Origin: Trichobilharzia szidati
Taxonomy: Eukaryota > Platyhelminthes > Trematoda > Strigeidida > Schistosomatidae
Direction of reading: 5' to 3'
Assembly: GCA_944472155.2 (NCBI GenBank)
Contig: OX235272.1
Span: 14,306,354-14,370,353 of the forward strand
Length of the DNA: 64,000 nt
The position numbers were made by a program, and so were the translations under genes. Shown here piece after piece: positions 30,245 through 41,139 of the stretch (position 1 is its first letter; each line of letters begins with the position of its first letter). Below the pieces are notes generated by a model. That model ran no database searches. It was not told where the DNA came from and saw only the letters and a list, made by a program, of their open reading frames with translations.

Positions 30245-30975
30245 ATATACCTTAATATATGTGTGCAACTTGGGCACTTGTGGTATTAAGTAATTCCATA
30301 TTAGTTTGTTTATTAGATATATCACACAGTGATGAAACAGTATTATTTACTGGATGACAAAGCTTCGAACACAATCTATTACTGTTCATAATCATATCAA
30401 TTGTAATAATCACACGACTTCGAAACTTCCGTTTTATAGTTTTCTTTGTCCTCTCCTATTTGTCATCGTAGGGGTAGTGGAATTTTCCAGATATCTGGGT
30501 GGACAGGTGTTGAATCATTCCTATTACATGTATTTGCAGTTGATTCGATAAACAAAGCTTCTGTTATCAGTCCTATATCTCCCAATGTAATTTCAAAAGT
30601 ATATACATCCGTGTATGTAAAGTATTCAGTCCTATATCTCCCAATGTAACTTCAAAAGTATATATCCGTGTATGTAGAGTATTCAGCTTACGAGTTCTAC
30701 CGAAATTTGATGAATTCATTAAATCCTGCTTTATTAACCTTTATTGCTTGTTTTAAACTTCTGTTATCAATCTCTCCCTCCACGCTGTGACATTAGATTT
30801 TAAAACTGTCTGTCATCCTATCCTATTGTATGGTTGTGTGTAACTGCATGTAGTGCTATAGCTTAACTATTCTCTAGATTTTTTATCTTATTCGGGTCAA
30901 CCAGTCTAGATTTTGCTAAGTTTTTATGTTCAGCCAGTCTGACAGCCCCTGTTCTACTACTTTGACCTATTCGTT
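30245..30975 (-). mobile_element. PLE fragment (same family as 2.6-3.4 kb)
   Basis: Begins with the terminal repeat seen at 2608 and carries, on the minus strand, the AEHKN...LENS-AIAL block (30955-30870) and the YRINCKY block (about 30550-30530). Two near-identical short units at about 30580-30690 (CCTATATCTCCCAATGTAA repeated) are a small tandem duplication. The order of the two coding blocks is again permuted. Confidence 0.62.
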
Positions 30976-31029
30976 TTTCTTTTTTTCTTCTTTCCTTTTT
31001 ACACTGCAATCTAACTGCAATCATCGAAC

Positions 31030-31640
31030 ACATTAACTCAAATGTAGAGGCAATTCAATTCACTTATGAATTAGAAAGTCAGGAAGGGTAGCTTCCAATG
31101 TTAGATTGCAGTGTAAAAAAGAAAGAAGATGGGAAGTTAAACACATCAGTGTATTTACAGGAAACCCAAACAGTCAAAGAGATATTTGGACTTCCGATCG
31201 TCCCATCCTATGACAGTAAAAATAGGATTGGTGAAATGTTTAAGTGACGGAGCACAAAAACTAAGTAGTACCAAGGAAGAAATCTAAGACAGGAAATGAG
31301 ACATATAAGAGAAGCCTCGAAACTTAATAATTACCCTGATAATTTAGTCAGAAAGTATGTATGGAAATGTAAAAATAAAAAAAATTAACGAAAGTAGCAA
31401 TAATAATAATAAAAATAATAACAATATTAATCACGACATGTATGGCAAATATGCGTAAGACAACACCAACAATATGGAATCTACATCATCAGTAGTAATT
31501 CCATACAAGGAAGGAACTTATGAAACCTTACGCAGAACTCTTAACAAGGTAGGAATCAAAGTGGCTGGCATTCAAACCCACAAACTCAATTAGAAACAAG
31601 CTTTGTCGGTAAGAGGAAACTGTGGAGCCTTTAAAACAAA
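31030..31640 (+). pseudogene. PLE RT C-terminus and linker
   Basis: Plus-strand: EAIQFTYELE (31050-31080), MLDCSVKK, YRKPKQSKRYLDF (about 31165-31200), VKIGLVKCLSDGAQKLSS (31215-31270), an (AAT)n tract, then SSVVIPYKEGTYETLRRTLNKVGIKVAG (31487-31570). The order is that of an intact PLE between RT palm and GIY-YIG. Frameshifts and stops are present. Head-to-head with the 30245-30975 fragment; a 28-bp inverted repeat (30989-31016 with 31101-31128) marks the junction. Confidence 0.65.
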
Positions 31641-32220
31641 ACAATTTAGTTTATCAAAACAAGATTTTGAGCGAACAATTGCTTTCGATAACTTCTTATT
31701 CAGGCTCTACATTTATAAATCCATGAATAATAGAGTACATATAGCCAATAAAGGCAAATGAAAATAACATCAGAAACTGTATTGGGGTGCATGTGTAAAT
31801 TGAGATGGTAGTCCATTATTTAACATAATCAATCAAATGTGTATAGGGTGTATAGTCAGAAAAATGTGATGAAGTGTGGTGAATGGACAATTGGGTGATA
31901 TAGTGCTGTGTTTTATAGTCAACAGTGTCACTGGGGTGAGAGAAATGCGATAACCACAAAATATATACAAACACACATTAACAAAGGGAACACTGAATGA
32001 GAGGGCTGAACGATAATGTCCAATGATAAAATAAAGAGGCTAAATTGTAAATTGTGATAAGATGTTACAGAATTGGTGGGCTTAGTATAAAATCACAAAG
32101 GTTGACAAAATTAAGGGTAACAAAGAGGTGAAATAAACTGGGCGGAGAAACGGATAATAAAGACATGAAAACACAAAATAATAATGATGGTAATTATTAT
32201 ACGGAAAATTATGATCCTGG
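31641..32220. other. AT-rich, nothing recognised
   Basis: Possibly untranslated sequence of a neighbouring PLE. No motif identified. Confidence 0.3.
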
Positions 32221-32429
32221 TGACCTTATAGTGGGCCAGGGTAGACAGAAAGAGTGAATAAGTTTTCTCCGTAAACATAAGTCTGGTCTTTCTCTATTGA
32301 TCTCTAAAGCCTCAGCTATGGCTAGGAGGCGCAATCGTGTGCCTTTGGGGAGAATGTTCAGTACTCGATACAACTGTAAATGCCTCATCTACTTTGGTGC
32401 TGTGTTCGCTATCCACTAGATGAGACATA

Positions 32430-33031
32430 ATTGCACTATTTAATGATTTGGTTGCTCTTTTCCCAAGACAAACAGGAATATGTTCACTAGTGCGTAAAGA
32501 TAAATTCCTTTGGGTAAGACCTATATAACTAGCTCCACAGGAGCAGTTGAATTTATATACACACATTGATGTCGCCATTTTGGGTAATCTATCTTTAATG
32601 CACAGTGTCAATGTCGGTTTGGTTGAGAAAGTGACATGCAGTTTTGCGGCATTGAAAGTTCTTTCAATTGATCTTGTTAATCTACGGTTTAATATGTCTC
32701 TGGATATATCGCCTTTGAATTGTAAATTTAAGTAAAGCTTTTTCTTACTTACTGTGTCTCGCTTAGTTTTGTGTGTAGTTTCATAGATGTACTTCTTTAC
32801 AAAGTTAGTAGGATAGTCGTTTTGTAGCAAGGTGTTTGTAAGATTTCTTATTTCATCTTCAATGCAGTCGTCGGTACATATGCGTCTAATTCTATGACTA
32901 AGACAACGAATTAGGTTGCGCTTATATTGTATAGGTATAAATTTTTAATTTAATTTTAATTTTTGGTTACAGCTTGATGCCACACCGTATTTTCAGTACA
33001 AGTATGGCATTTTCAGCATGGATATCGGTTA
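32430..33031. repeat. 602-bp inverted repeat, left arm
   Basis: Complement of 33851-34452. I found no mismatch on reading: both arms encode the same 137-residue stretch. The arm spans PLE linker and endonuclease sequence plus about 90 bp of the SINE-B 3' part, so the SINE was inserted before the duplication. 819 bp separate the arms. Confidence 0.85.
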
Positions 33032-33128
33032 GCCCAAATTTTGCAGGCCGACCATAGATATCGGGTGTGCGTCGGCAGGGGATCGAACCTCGGACCATGT
33101 GCATGGTCGGCGAGAGTCCTAACCACTG
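32955..33128 (-). mobile_element. SINE-B inserted in PLE
   Basis: Minus-strand head from GCAGTGGTTAGGACTCTCGC (first bases of the head missing), B-box GAGGTTCGATCCCC, body, end GTGGCATCAAGCTGTAACCA and tail AAAAATTAAAATTAAATT. It splits the PLE frame between HFHSF and the next PLE residues; removing it restores continuity. Confidence 0.75.
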
Positions 33129-33850
33129 CGAAGCTATGGAAGTGGGTGTATTGTCCATCCCACGTTGCTTTCCTATAGATGTTTCTCTTTAGGGTACCGT
33201 CTGTTCTTTTTGTAAGAAGAACATCCAGAAATGGAATACTACCTTGGAGTTCCTCTTCACAAGTGAATTTAATAGCTGGGTGTACCTTATTGAAGACTTG
33301 GAGCAGGTGTTGTCTATCCAGATTATTGTTACAAATGATGAAGGTATCGTCAACATATCGACAATAATAATCGAGTTTGTTTAGTATTTCTTTTAAAGGA
33401 CCATTTTCCAATTTAGACAGAAATATGTCAGCTAATAAGGAACTAAGGGCAGAACCCATAGCAACCCCATCTATTTGGCGGTAATACTCCTTATTAAATA
33501 CAAATTGAACGTTCATAGTGCATTTTAGTAGTAATTCTTTCAATTTTCTTCGTGTGATTTCAATTTCTATTTTCTTTTCTACGAGTTGCTCACATATGTA
33601 TTCGACAGTTTCTACAAGGGGGACGTTGGTAAATAGTGATGTTACGTCCAACGATAACATAGTTTTGTCTGCTAGGTTCATGTCTTTAGTGTTTTCAACA
33701 AAGTCAAAGACATCTTTTACACTATATTTAACCAACTGGCGATGTAGCGGTTCTAACAGATTTACTAACCATTTGGCATTTAAATGGAAGGGCGAGTTCG
33801 ACATGTCCAGGATTGGTCGTAGGGGAATTCCCTGCTTATGTATCTTGGGT

Positions 33851-34452
33851 TAACCGATATCCATGCTGAAAATGCCATACTTGTACTGAAAATACGGTGT
33901 GGCATCAAGCTGTAACCAAAAATTAAAATTAAATTAAAAATTTATACCTATACAATATAAGCGCAACCTAATTCGTTGTCTTAGTCATAGAATTAGACGC
34001 ATATGTACCGACGACTGCATTGAAGATGAAATAAGAAATCTTACAAACACCTTGCTACAAAACGACTATCCTACTAACTTTGTAAAGAAGTACATCTATG
34101 AAACTACACACAAAACTAAGCGAGACACAGTAAGTAAGAAAAAGCTTTACTTAAATTTACAATTCAAAGGCGATATATCCAGAGACATATTAAACCGTAG
34201 ATTAACAAGATCAATTGAAAGAACTTTCAATGCCGCAAAACTGCATGTCACTTTCTCAACCAAACCGACATTGACACTGTGCATTAAAGATAGATTACCC
34301 AAAATGGCGACATCAATGTGTGTATATAAATTCAACTGCTCCTGTGGAGCTAGTTATATAGGTCTTACCCAAAGGAATTTATCTTTACGCACTAGTGAAC
34401 ATATTCCTGTTTGTCTTGGGAAAAGAGCAACCAAATCATTAAATAGTGCAAT
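33851..34452 (+). repeat. 602-bp inverted repeat, right arm (PLE endonuclease copy)
   Basis: Plus-strand copy of the PLE region, beginning in the SINE-B body (GATATCCATGCTGAAAATGC) and running through the linker and GIY-YIG core, in frame from 34052 to 34452. There it is cut by a LINE-B insertion (34456). A diverged remnant of the distal PLE part reappears at 35706-35803. Confidence 0.85.
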
Positions 34453-34455
34453 CAT

Positions 34456-35716
34456 GGATTCATGAGAAACAAGTCATGCATTGATCAGATCGGCACATTA
34501 TGGATCATTATGGAACAAAGCTTGGAATGGCAGTCACCTCTCTATGTCAACTTCATCGACTTTGAAAAGGCCTTCGACAGCGTCGATCGAAAGGTGATTT
34601 CGAAACTACTTCGCTACTAAGGGGTGCCACCGACAATTATACATCTCATCCAACAGCGGTACGACAATGCTGCATGCCAAGTAATCCACAACGGGAAATT
34701 TACGGAATCCTTCGAAGTGAAGACGGGAGTAAGACAAGGCTGGCTGCCTACTATCGCCAATGATTTTCCTGATTGCAGTAGACTGAATAATGCGACAAAC
34801 AGCGACGGCAATGAGGAAACAGGCATAAAATGGACTCACAAAAAAGGAACCTGGAGGATCTGGACTTCGCCGATGATGATATATGTCTGATTTCCCACAA
34901 ACTGGAAGATATGCAAGCGAAAAGCAACAAGTTTGTAGAAGAAGTATCCGGAGAAGATAGGACTTCACGTGAACATAGATAAAACAGAGGTGATGAAGAT
35001 TCCTGGCCAACACCACCAACAGCAACAACAACAACAGACAACAATCAGCCAGCATAAATGGGAGGAACCTGAAAGAAACAACCTCCTTTACCTACCCACC
35101 TAGGAAGCATCGTTTCAACTACAGGCCAGCGGAACTGACGAGGATATCAAAGCTGCGAGGATCGGAAAAGCAAGACAAGCTTTCACTACTCTCAAGTCTG
35201 TGTGGAGGTCAACAGACCTACTCAGCATCAAAATGAAAATAAGATCTGGATTTTCAACTCCAATGTGAAGTCAGTCAGTGCTACTCACTATACGGATGGA
35301 TCAGAGACTTGCACTGCGCGTCATAAACAGCATCTCAAACAAACTACAGACCTTCATTAACAGCTGTCTTCTCTCAATACCACTCAAGATCAGATGGCCG
35401 GCCAGAAAAGATCAGCAACAGAGAGGGATCTCTGGCAATGAGCGAACCAACACAGCAGGAACCGACTGTGAAACAAATAGGCGGGAAGAAATGGAGATGG
35501 ATTGGCTTGTCATACTCTGAGGAAACCATCAAGTGACATCACTAGACAAGCCATTGCTCGAGTGGAACCTGACTGTATTGGAAGCGGCGAGTTGTTCATC
35601 AGTGCAAGGATGACTTGGAGGCGGTCATGTGAAGAGATGAAAACGTGTGGACAGATACGGCTTAAGCCCTATATTCCTCTAGGAATTAAAGGAAACAATA
35701 ATAATAATAAATTAGA
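34456..35716 (+). pseudogene. LINE-B copy, 5'-truncated, inside PLE arm
   Basis: Starts mid-RT at GFMRNKSCIDQ and shows YVNFIDFEKAFDSVDRKVISKLLRY (RT motif A, Asp), CQVIHNGKFTESFEVKTGVRQG (motif B), disrupted DFADD (motif C), post-RT IGKARQAFTTLKSVW, LRIPLKIRWP-like and EMEMDWLVIL blocks, and ends with GCCCTATATTCCTCTAGGA and an (ATA)n-rich tail. Stops and frameshifts throughout. Lies between PLE right-arm pieces, so it inserted there, with loss of about 120 bp of PLE sequence. Confidence 0.75.
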
Positions 35717-35803
35717 GATTAATAGAGAAAGAACAGATTTATTTGTACAGAAAAAACGTATTCACTCTCTCTGTCTACCCTGGCCCACTATAAGGTTACA
35801 ATA
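35706..35803 (+). mobile_element. PLE distal remnant
   Basis: About 90% similar to the complement of 32221-32315 (ends CTACCCTGGCCCACTATAAG). Apparently the outer continuation of the right PLE arm after the LINE-B insertion. It is more diverged than the 602-bp arms. Confidence 0.6.
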
Positions 35804-38470
35804 ATTCAATGCTATGCGCCTACAAACGTCTCAGAACAAGAGGAAAAAGAGGCCTTCTACAGACAACTACAAGCAGTAATGGACAACGTCCGAAATGGCG
35901 ATATCAAAATACTGATGGGCGACATGAATGCGAAGCTGGGAGGAGACAATACAGGAAGAGAACTCACCATGGGTCGCGAGGCCCTCGGTGAGATGAACTC
36001 TTCTCAGACTTCTGCGCCTTCAATGAGTTGGTGATTGGTGGCAGTGTGTTCAAACACAGGGATATACACAAGGCAACACGCATTTCACCAGATGGACACA
36101 CCACAAACCAGATAGACTTCATTTCAATCTCAAGGAAGTGGAGACGGAGCCTACTAGACACAAGGTCGAGGGGAGGAGCAGATGTGGGTTCAGACCACTA
36201 TCCAGTACAAGGGACTTTCAAGGTGAAGCTAAAAGCCTCGAGGATAGCTGGGGATAGGCCACAATGCAAGTTCAACACTCAAAAACTGAAGGACACAACC
36301 ATAAATGACACTTTCACTGCAACTGTCAGAGCAAAGCAGGAAACACTACGTGACATCACGGAAGAATCATCCGTGGAAGACCATTGGAACTCTCTGAAGG
36401 TGATTCTTAACGAAACGTGTTCAACGGTTTTAGGAAGAAAGAGGAAACAAGACAAGGAGTGGCTCTCAACGGACACTTGGAAGCTAATAGAGGAGAGGAG
36501 AAAGGTGAAAGAGAAAATGATTCAATGCAAAGACGGACAAGAGAAAGAGACGCTGAGCTCAACTTACACAGCACTGGACAAAGAAGTGAAGAAGAGTGCC
36601 ACGAAGGATAAAAGACAATTCCACGACAACCTGGCCACTGAAGCTGAGAAAGCAGAAGGCAAAAGGGACCTGAGAACACTATAACAGATAACCAAGTCTC
36701 TATCCGGGAAGAGATCAACACAAGTGAAACCTATAAAAGACAGCCAAGGGAACCCAATTACCAAGGAAGAAAGACAGATTAAACAATGGGCGGACCACTT
36801 CAAAGGACTCTTGAACCGACCACCACCTACAACCCGTCCAGAACTACCAACAACAGCGCCTACACAACTGCAAGTTGACACCAATCCTCCAACGAAAGCT
36901 GAAGTCTTGAATGCAATCAAGCTTCTGAAAGCTGGAAAAGCAGCTGGACCAGATGGAATACCCCCAGAAGCACTGAAAGCGGACCCAGAGATGACAGCAG
37001 ATATGCTGACTCCATCATTGCAAAAGGTCTGGAAGGAGGGAAAGGTGCCTACTGACTGGAGGAAAGGTTACCTTGTGAAACTACCAAAGAAAGGCGACTT
37101 ACAGGCTCTGCAAGAACTGGCGAGGAATCATGCTCATGTCGACGCCAAGTAAAATCCTGAGTCGCATCATCCTGGAGAGAATAAAGGACGCACTGGATAC
37201 AGAACTCCGACCAGAACAAGCTGGTTTCAGGAATGGCAAATCATGTTCTGACCAAATTGCAACTCTACGCATCATCATCACAGAACAAAGCATGGAATGG
37301 CAATCAAACCTCTACCTCAACTTCCTGCATAGATTTTGAGAAGGCCTTCGACAGCGTTGACCGCGAAGTAATTTGGAAATTACTCGAGTACTACGGCCTA
37401 CCCCAAATATTCATCAACCTTATTCAACAGCTGTACGACAACGACACATGTCAAGTGATCCACAACGGAGAACTCAGCGAGGCGTTTGGAGTAAACACAG
37501 GAGTCAGACAAGGGTGCTTATTATCACCAATGATATTCCTAATTGTGGTGCACTGGATTATGCGTCAGACAGTGGGAAACGAGAAGACAGAGATATCCTG
37601 GACCAACATGAAGAACCTAGGTTTCGCGGATGATTTATGTTTGATGTCACACAAAATCGAAGACTTACAAGCGAAAACCGACAAACTGGTCGAAGAAGCA
37701 GCCAGAGAAGACAGGACTCCAGGTGAACATAGACAAGACGGAGGTTATGAAAATAACCAACCAACAACAACAACAGCAACATCCAGTGCCAATCACCATC
37801 AACGGGAAGATTTGAAAGTGGTTACTTCATTCACTCACTTATCTAGGGAGCATACATTGTCTCAACTACAGGCAGGTGGAACGGACGAGGATGTCAAATC
37901 GAGAATCGGGAAGGCGAGAAATACATTCATCAACCTCAAACCAATCTGGAAATCTTCGTCACCCCTCAACATCAACAACAAAATTCGGATTTTCAATACA
38001 AACGTCATGTCAGTCACTTCTTCTATACAGATGGATGAGAAACTTGGCGGGTCACAAAGAATGAGTATTTCCAACAGCCTGTTGCAGACTTTTATCAACA
38101 GCTGTCTTCATTCTATACGCAACATCAGATGGCCGGAAAGAATGGGAAGAAACAAAAGAAGAACCAATCGCCCAACAAATATGCAGGAGAAAGTGGAGAT
38201 GGATTGGACATTCACTCGCTGAGGAGGCCACTCGCTGGGTGACATCGCGCGTCAGGCCAACGCTCGAGTGGAACCCGAAAGGGAAGCGGCGGCGAGTGGG
38301 ACGTCAGTGCAAGGGTGACATGGAGGAGATCGTGTGAAGAGGAACTGAAACAGTACGGACTAACATGGATGCAGGTGAAAAATACAGCAGAAGACAGAAA
38401 CAAGAGGAGACGTGCAGTTGAAGCCCTATGTTCCACTAGGAACCCAAGGGAACAATAATAATAATAATAA
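35800..38470 (+). pseudogene. LINE-B, longest copy: endonuclease, RT and 3' tail
   Basis: Best preserved non-LTR element. Endonuclease (APE type): TIIQCYAPTN, MGDMNAKLGG, a His/Asp-rich middle and VGSDHYPV with catalytic-type SDH (about 35805-36210). Linker to 36684. RT: KAAGPDGIPPEA (about 36940), IDFEKAFDSVDRE (motif A, about 37330), GVRQGCLLSP (motif B, 37500), LGFADDLCLMSHK (motif C, FADD, 37620), post-RT TFINLKPIW and FINSCLHSIRNIRWPER (about 38090). 3' end GAAGCCCTATGTTCCACTAG, then CCCAAGGGAACAATAATAAT at 38420-38465. Defects: missing 5' part of the endonuclease, a stop near 36684, and frameshifts near 37130 and 37330. The 3' end with a short AAT tandem tail is typical of RTE-clade elements. 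Confidence 0.82.
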
Positions 38471-38474
38471 TTAC

Positions 38475-38845
38475 AGCACTGCATGCAGTTATACACAACC
38501 ATACAATAGGATGGGATAGGATGACAGACAGTTTTAAAATCTAATGTCACAGCAAGGTGGAGGGAGAGATTGATAACAGAAGCTTTGTTTATCGAATCAA
38601 CTGCAAATACATGTAATAGGAATGATTCAACACCTGTCCACCCAGATATCTGGAAAATTCCACTACCTCTACGACGACAAATAGGAGAGGACAAAGAAAA
38701 CTATAAAACTCCAGTTTCAAAGTCGTGTGGTTATAATTGATGGAATGATTATGAACAATAAATTTTGTTCGAAACTGTGTCATCCAGTAAATAATACTGT
38801 TTCATTGTGTGATACATCTAATAAACAAACTAATATGGAGTCTTC
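38475..38845 (+). mobile_element. PLE 3' fragment
   Basis: Same family as 2605-3430: YRINCKY block (about 38590-38612), then the terminal-repeat sequence ending AACAAACTAATATGGA. It directly follows the LINE-B tail, so LINE-B probably inserted into it. Confidence 0.62.
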
Positions 38846-39430
38846 ACACCTGCATACACGACGCAAACTAACAATCAAAGACTTCATAGGTCGATGCCAC
38901 GTTTTGATTATTCTCTTTCCCAACTTTATCACAACTTCTATCTAGGGAACAATCAATGTGTAGAAATCAATAAAAACCAAAATAAATGACAAAAGTTCGA
39001 ATAATGCATAATAGAAATAAACAAATAACTAACCAATACGCTTGTATAATATGGACATGTGACACATAAATACTCTCCCTCCTCTTCGAATTTGCTAATT
39101 TAGACTTTTAGTAACCACGTATCTGATATTATCGAAATGATACATTTCTTCAAGCACTGAATTTTTTAACTTTAATGGATCTTTGCTTAGATCCCCGACT
39201 TAATCTATTTTAATGTCAACTAACAGACGGAATTGTCAAGCCTTCAAACTTTAAGTATGATACATAACCTGGGAAATAAAATATCTCTCTCTACTGATTA
39301 ATTAACTCGTGTATCTCTGCATCTTTGTATCCTACCTATTAACCATATTCGACCAAATATTAATCAGACATTTAAAGAGTGAAGCCATGTCTCTGGCAAA
39401 ATATTCAAGCCTTTCCGCAGCTAAATAAAA
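38846..39430. other. AT-rich, nothing recognised
   Basis: No exon or element is supportable. Confidence 0.3.
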
Positions 39431-39439
39431 AATGTATTC

Positions 39440-39960
39440 AAGTTTGACCACAGATTGATATCAGTTAGAAAACCATTGAAAACCAGGGAGTACTGGATAG
39501 CTGTTTCCTACGAGTTTGTGACTCATCGGTAGTACCTATCCGCCACCAGGGTTCAAACCCAGGACCTTCCGGTTACAAGGTAAGCTCTTGGACCACTCAG
39601 CCCATAGGACCCAACTCAATCGCCCATAAAATCTAACTTCTACTCATTCGTAGTTTTTAGAGCCACCACGAGGCAATGTCATCGGCGAGAAATCCATCCT
39701 CACACTTGACTGGATGGACCCTACTGGTCAAGACTTCTCACTAGAGCTATCCTGAAGCCAGATTAATTTTTTTCAAGAGTTGGGCCCCGGTGGTTAGGTG
39801 GTCTACGAACTTGCCCTGTAGCCGGAAGGTCTCGGGTTCGAACCCTGGTGGTGGGTGAGTACCGCCAATGAGTCGCATATTAGGATGAAACAGCTATCCA
39901 GTACTGCCTGATTTTAAATGGTTCTCTAACCGACATCAATCCGTGGTCAAATCCCTACAA
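39440..39960. mobile_element. Inverted pair of SINE-beta copies with heads facing
   Basis: Minus copy 39440-39618 and plus copy 39783-39960, each with B-box (GGGTTCAAACCC on the plus strand at 39550, GGGTTCGAACCCTG at 39835), ribozyme-like block and tail. Core strands read CCGATGA (left) and CCAATGA (right), both with GAAA. Stem I CAGTAC is kept, so the fold is retained but the core is mutated. Confidence 0.62.
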
Positions 39961-40045
39961 GCTAACTTTTGAAAAAATGTATTCAACCCAAAACAATGTG
40001 AAAAATATTTCCTTGAAGTTCAGAAGCCTTTAATTTAAAACTTAC

Positions 40046-40174
40046 ATTTAATAGCTCCATATGGAGCTAACCATGCTCTCAGTAAATCAGGTTTCAGATG
40101 ACGAGCATTTGTTACACCATCGATGACAACAGTGCACGAATCAGTCATGTTTCTCAATATCAAACTTGAAATGT
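40046..40174 (-). CDS. Internal exon of minus-strand gene
   Basis: 129 nt between acceptor TTATTACAG (40175) and consensus donor GTAAGT (40045 downward): two bases completing a codon, 42 codons and one base. The peptide starts ISSLILRNMTDSCTVVIDG and ends WLAPYGAIK, with no low complexity. An ATG is present inside but the open frame extends to the acceptor. This is the most upstream exon of the minus-strand gene that I can see; the 5' end lies further right or outside the window. Product not recognised. Confidence 0.62.
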
Positions 40175-40179
40175 CTGTA

Positions 40180-41135
40180 ATAAAAACAGCATATTTAAGT
40201 TAGACAATAAAAGGGATCTAACGAAACAGTAATATATGAACAGCATCGAAGCGCTACAGCCAAACTGAACCAAAATCCATAACGTGTTTCAATGTGATAT
40301 ACAGCCCAACGACTACTAAAAGATAACAAGAAGTAAATCCGTCAGTGCCAATGAGAACATTTTTCACCAGTGATAATAATAGTTTCCAGCCATTGATTTT
40401 CAACACCCTGAGGACATCAGTTTGGCAGTCTAAACCTCCCTGCATCGCTCAAACCAACAGTCAACCAGACTTCATGGACTGGGTAGCACGTTTTTGTCTG
40501 ACCACCTGTAACTCTTTTAGAACCAGGTCCTAATTCAGCTAACATTGTTCGTCGAGGAAGCCGATGGCTCAGTAAGCGTAACGTATCCTAGAAATCGGGA
40601 TTGATGAAAGTTCACAATCCCATCAATAGACTGTTCCTTTACAAGTTAAAAAACCTTAGATCGTATTGCTATTCTAACTGTTTAAACTAGGAAGAACAAT
40701 GAAGGTAACGCCACAAGAACACACCGACTTATATAAAAATTCAACTTGTGAATGGCAAGCCCGACATGCAAGACGTAGGGATTTACGCCTCCGAACACTA
40801 TGCAATTATCATAAAGTTGTTAGACGAATGGAATAAAGGCTCCTATTACTAGACCCTTGAACAGTTTAGGGTTGATTCATCAGTTATTCAGTTAGTACCA
40901 ACCCTATGTGCTAAAGATGTAGTTTGGGTGAGAAAGTAGTTGCTTGTTAACCCGTTAGTTAAGCGGTTAAATAACTGTGACTTTTGGTGCAATTTTTATG
41001 ATTTATGATAATATTCAGATAATTAGGACGACTTACCTGTAGTATTTCAACAAATCTAATTGATTCATGTAAAAATAGAAATAAACAGTAAATATATTCG
41101 TGCTTATCTGTGTTAAGCTTTAATAACACTATACT
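40180..41135. other. Intron or upstream sequence
   Basis: 40340-40620 resembles the LINE-A 3' region (TTTTCACCAGTGATAATAAT and TTTAGAACCAGGTCCTAATTC) but is strongly diverged. The remainder is not recognised. Confidence 0.3.
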
Positions 41136-41139
41136 AATT

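Larger units (their letters stand above)
32221..33804 (-). pseudogene. PLE RT plus GIY-YIG, interrupted by SINE-B
   Basis: The longest PLE frame in the window, read on the minus strand. 33804 to about 33130: SLDVTSLFTNVPL (RT motif A region, Asp), DGVAMGSALSSLLADIFLSKLE (motif B), YYCRYVDDTFII (motif C, catalytic YVDD), IPFLDVLLTKR and YRKATWDGQYTHFHSF. SINE-B is then inserted (33128-32955). The frame resumes with the linker and 32830-32312: RRLTRSIERTF, CVYKFNCSC, SYIGLTQRNLSLRTSEH (GIY-YIG core) and a C-terminal HLVDSEH block. No stops apart from the insertion, so this copy was intact until recently. The 5' part upstream of motif A is missing. Confidence 0.8.

Noticed and set aside
38735..38800. 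Hammerhead in the 38.5-kb PLE terminal repeat
   Set aside because: A GAACA...TGTTC stem and GAAA are present, but the first core strand reads TTGATGG and stem I does not pair well.
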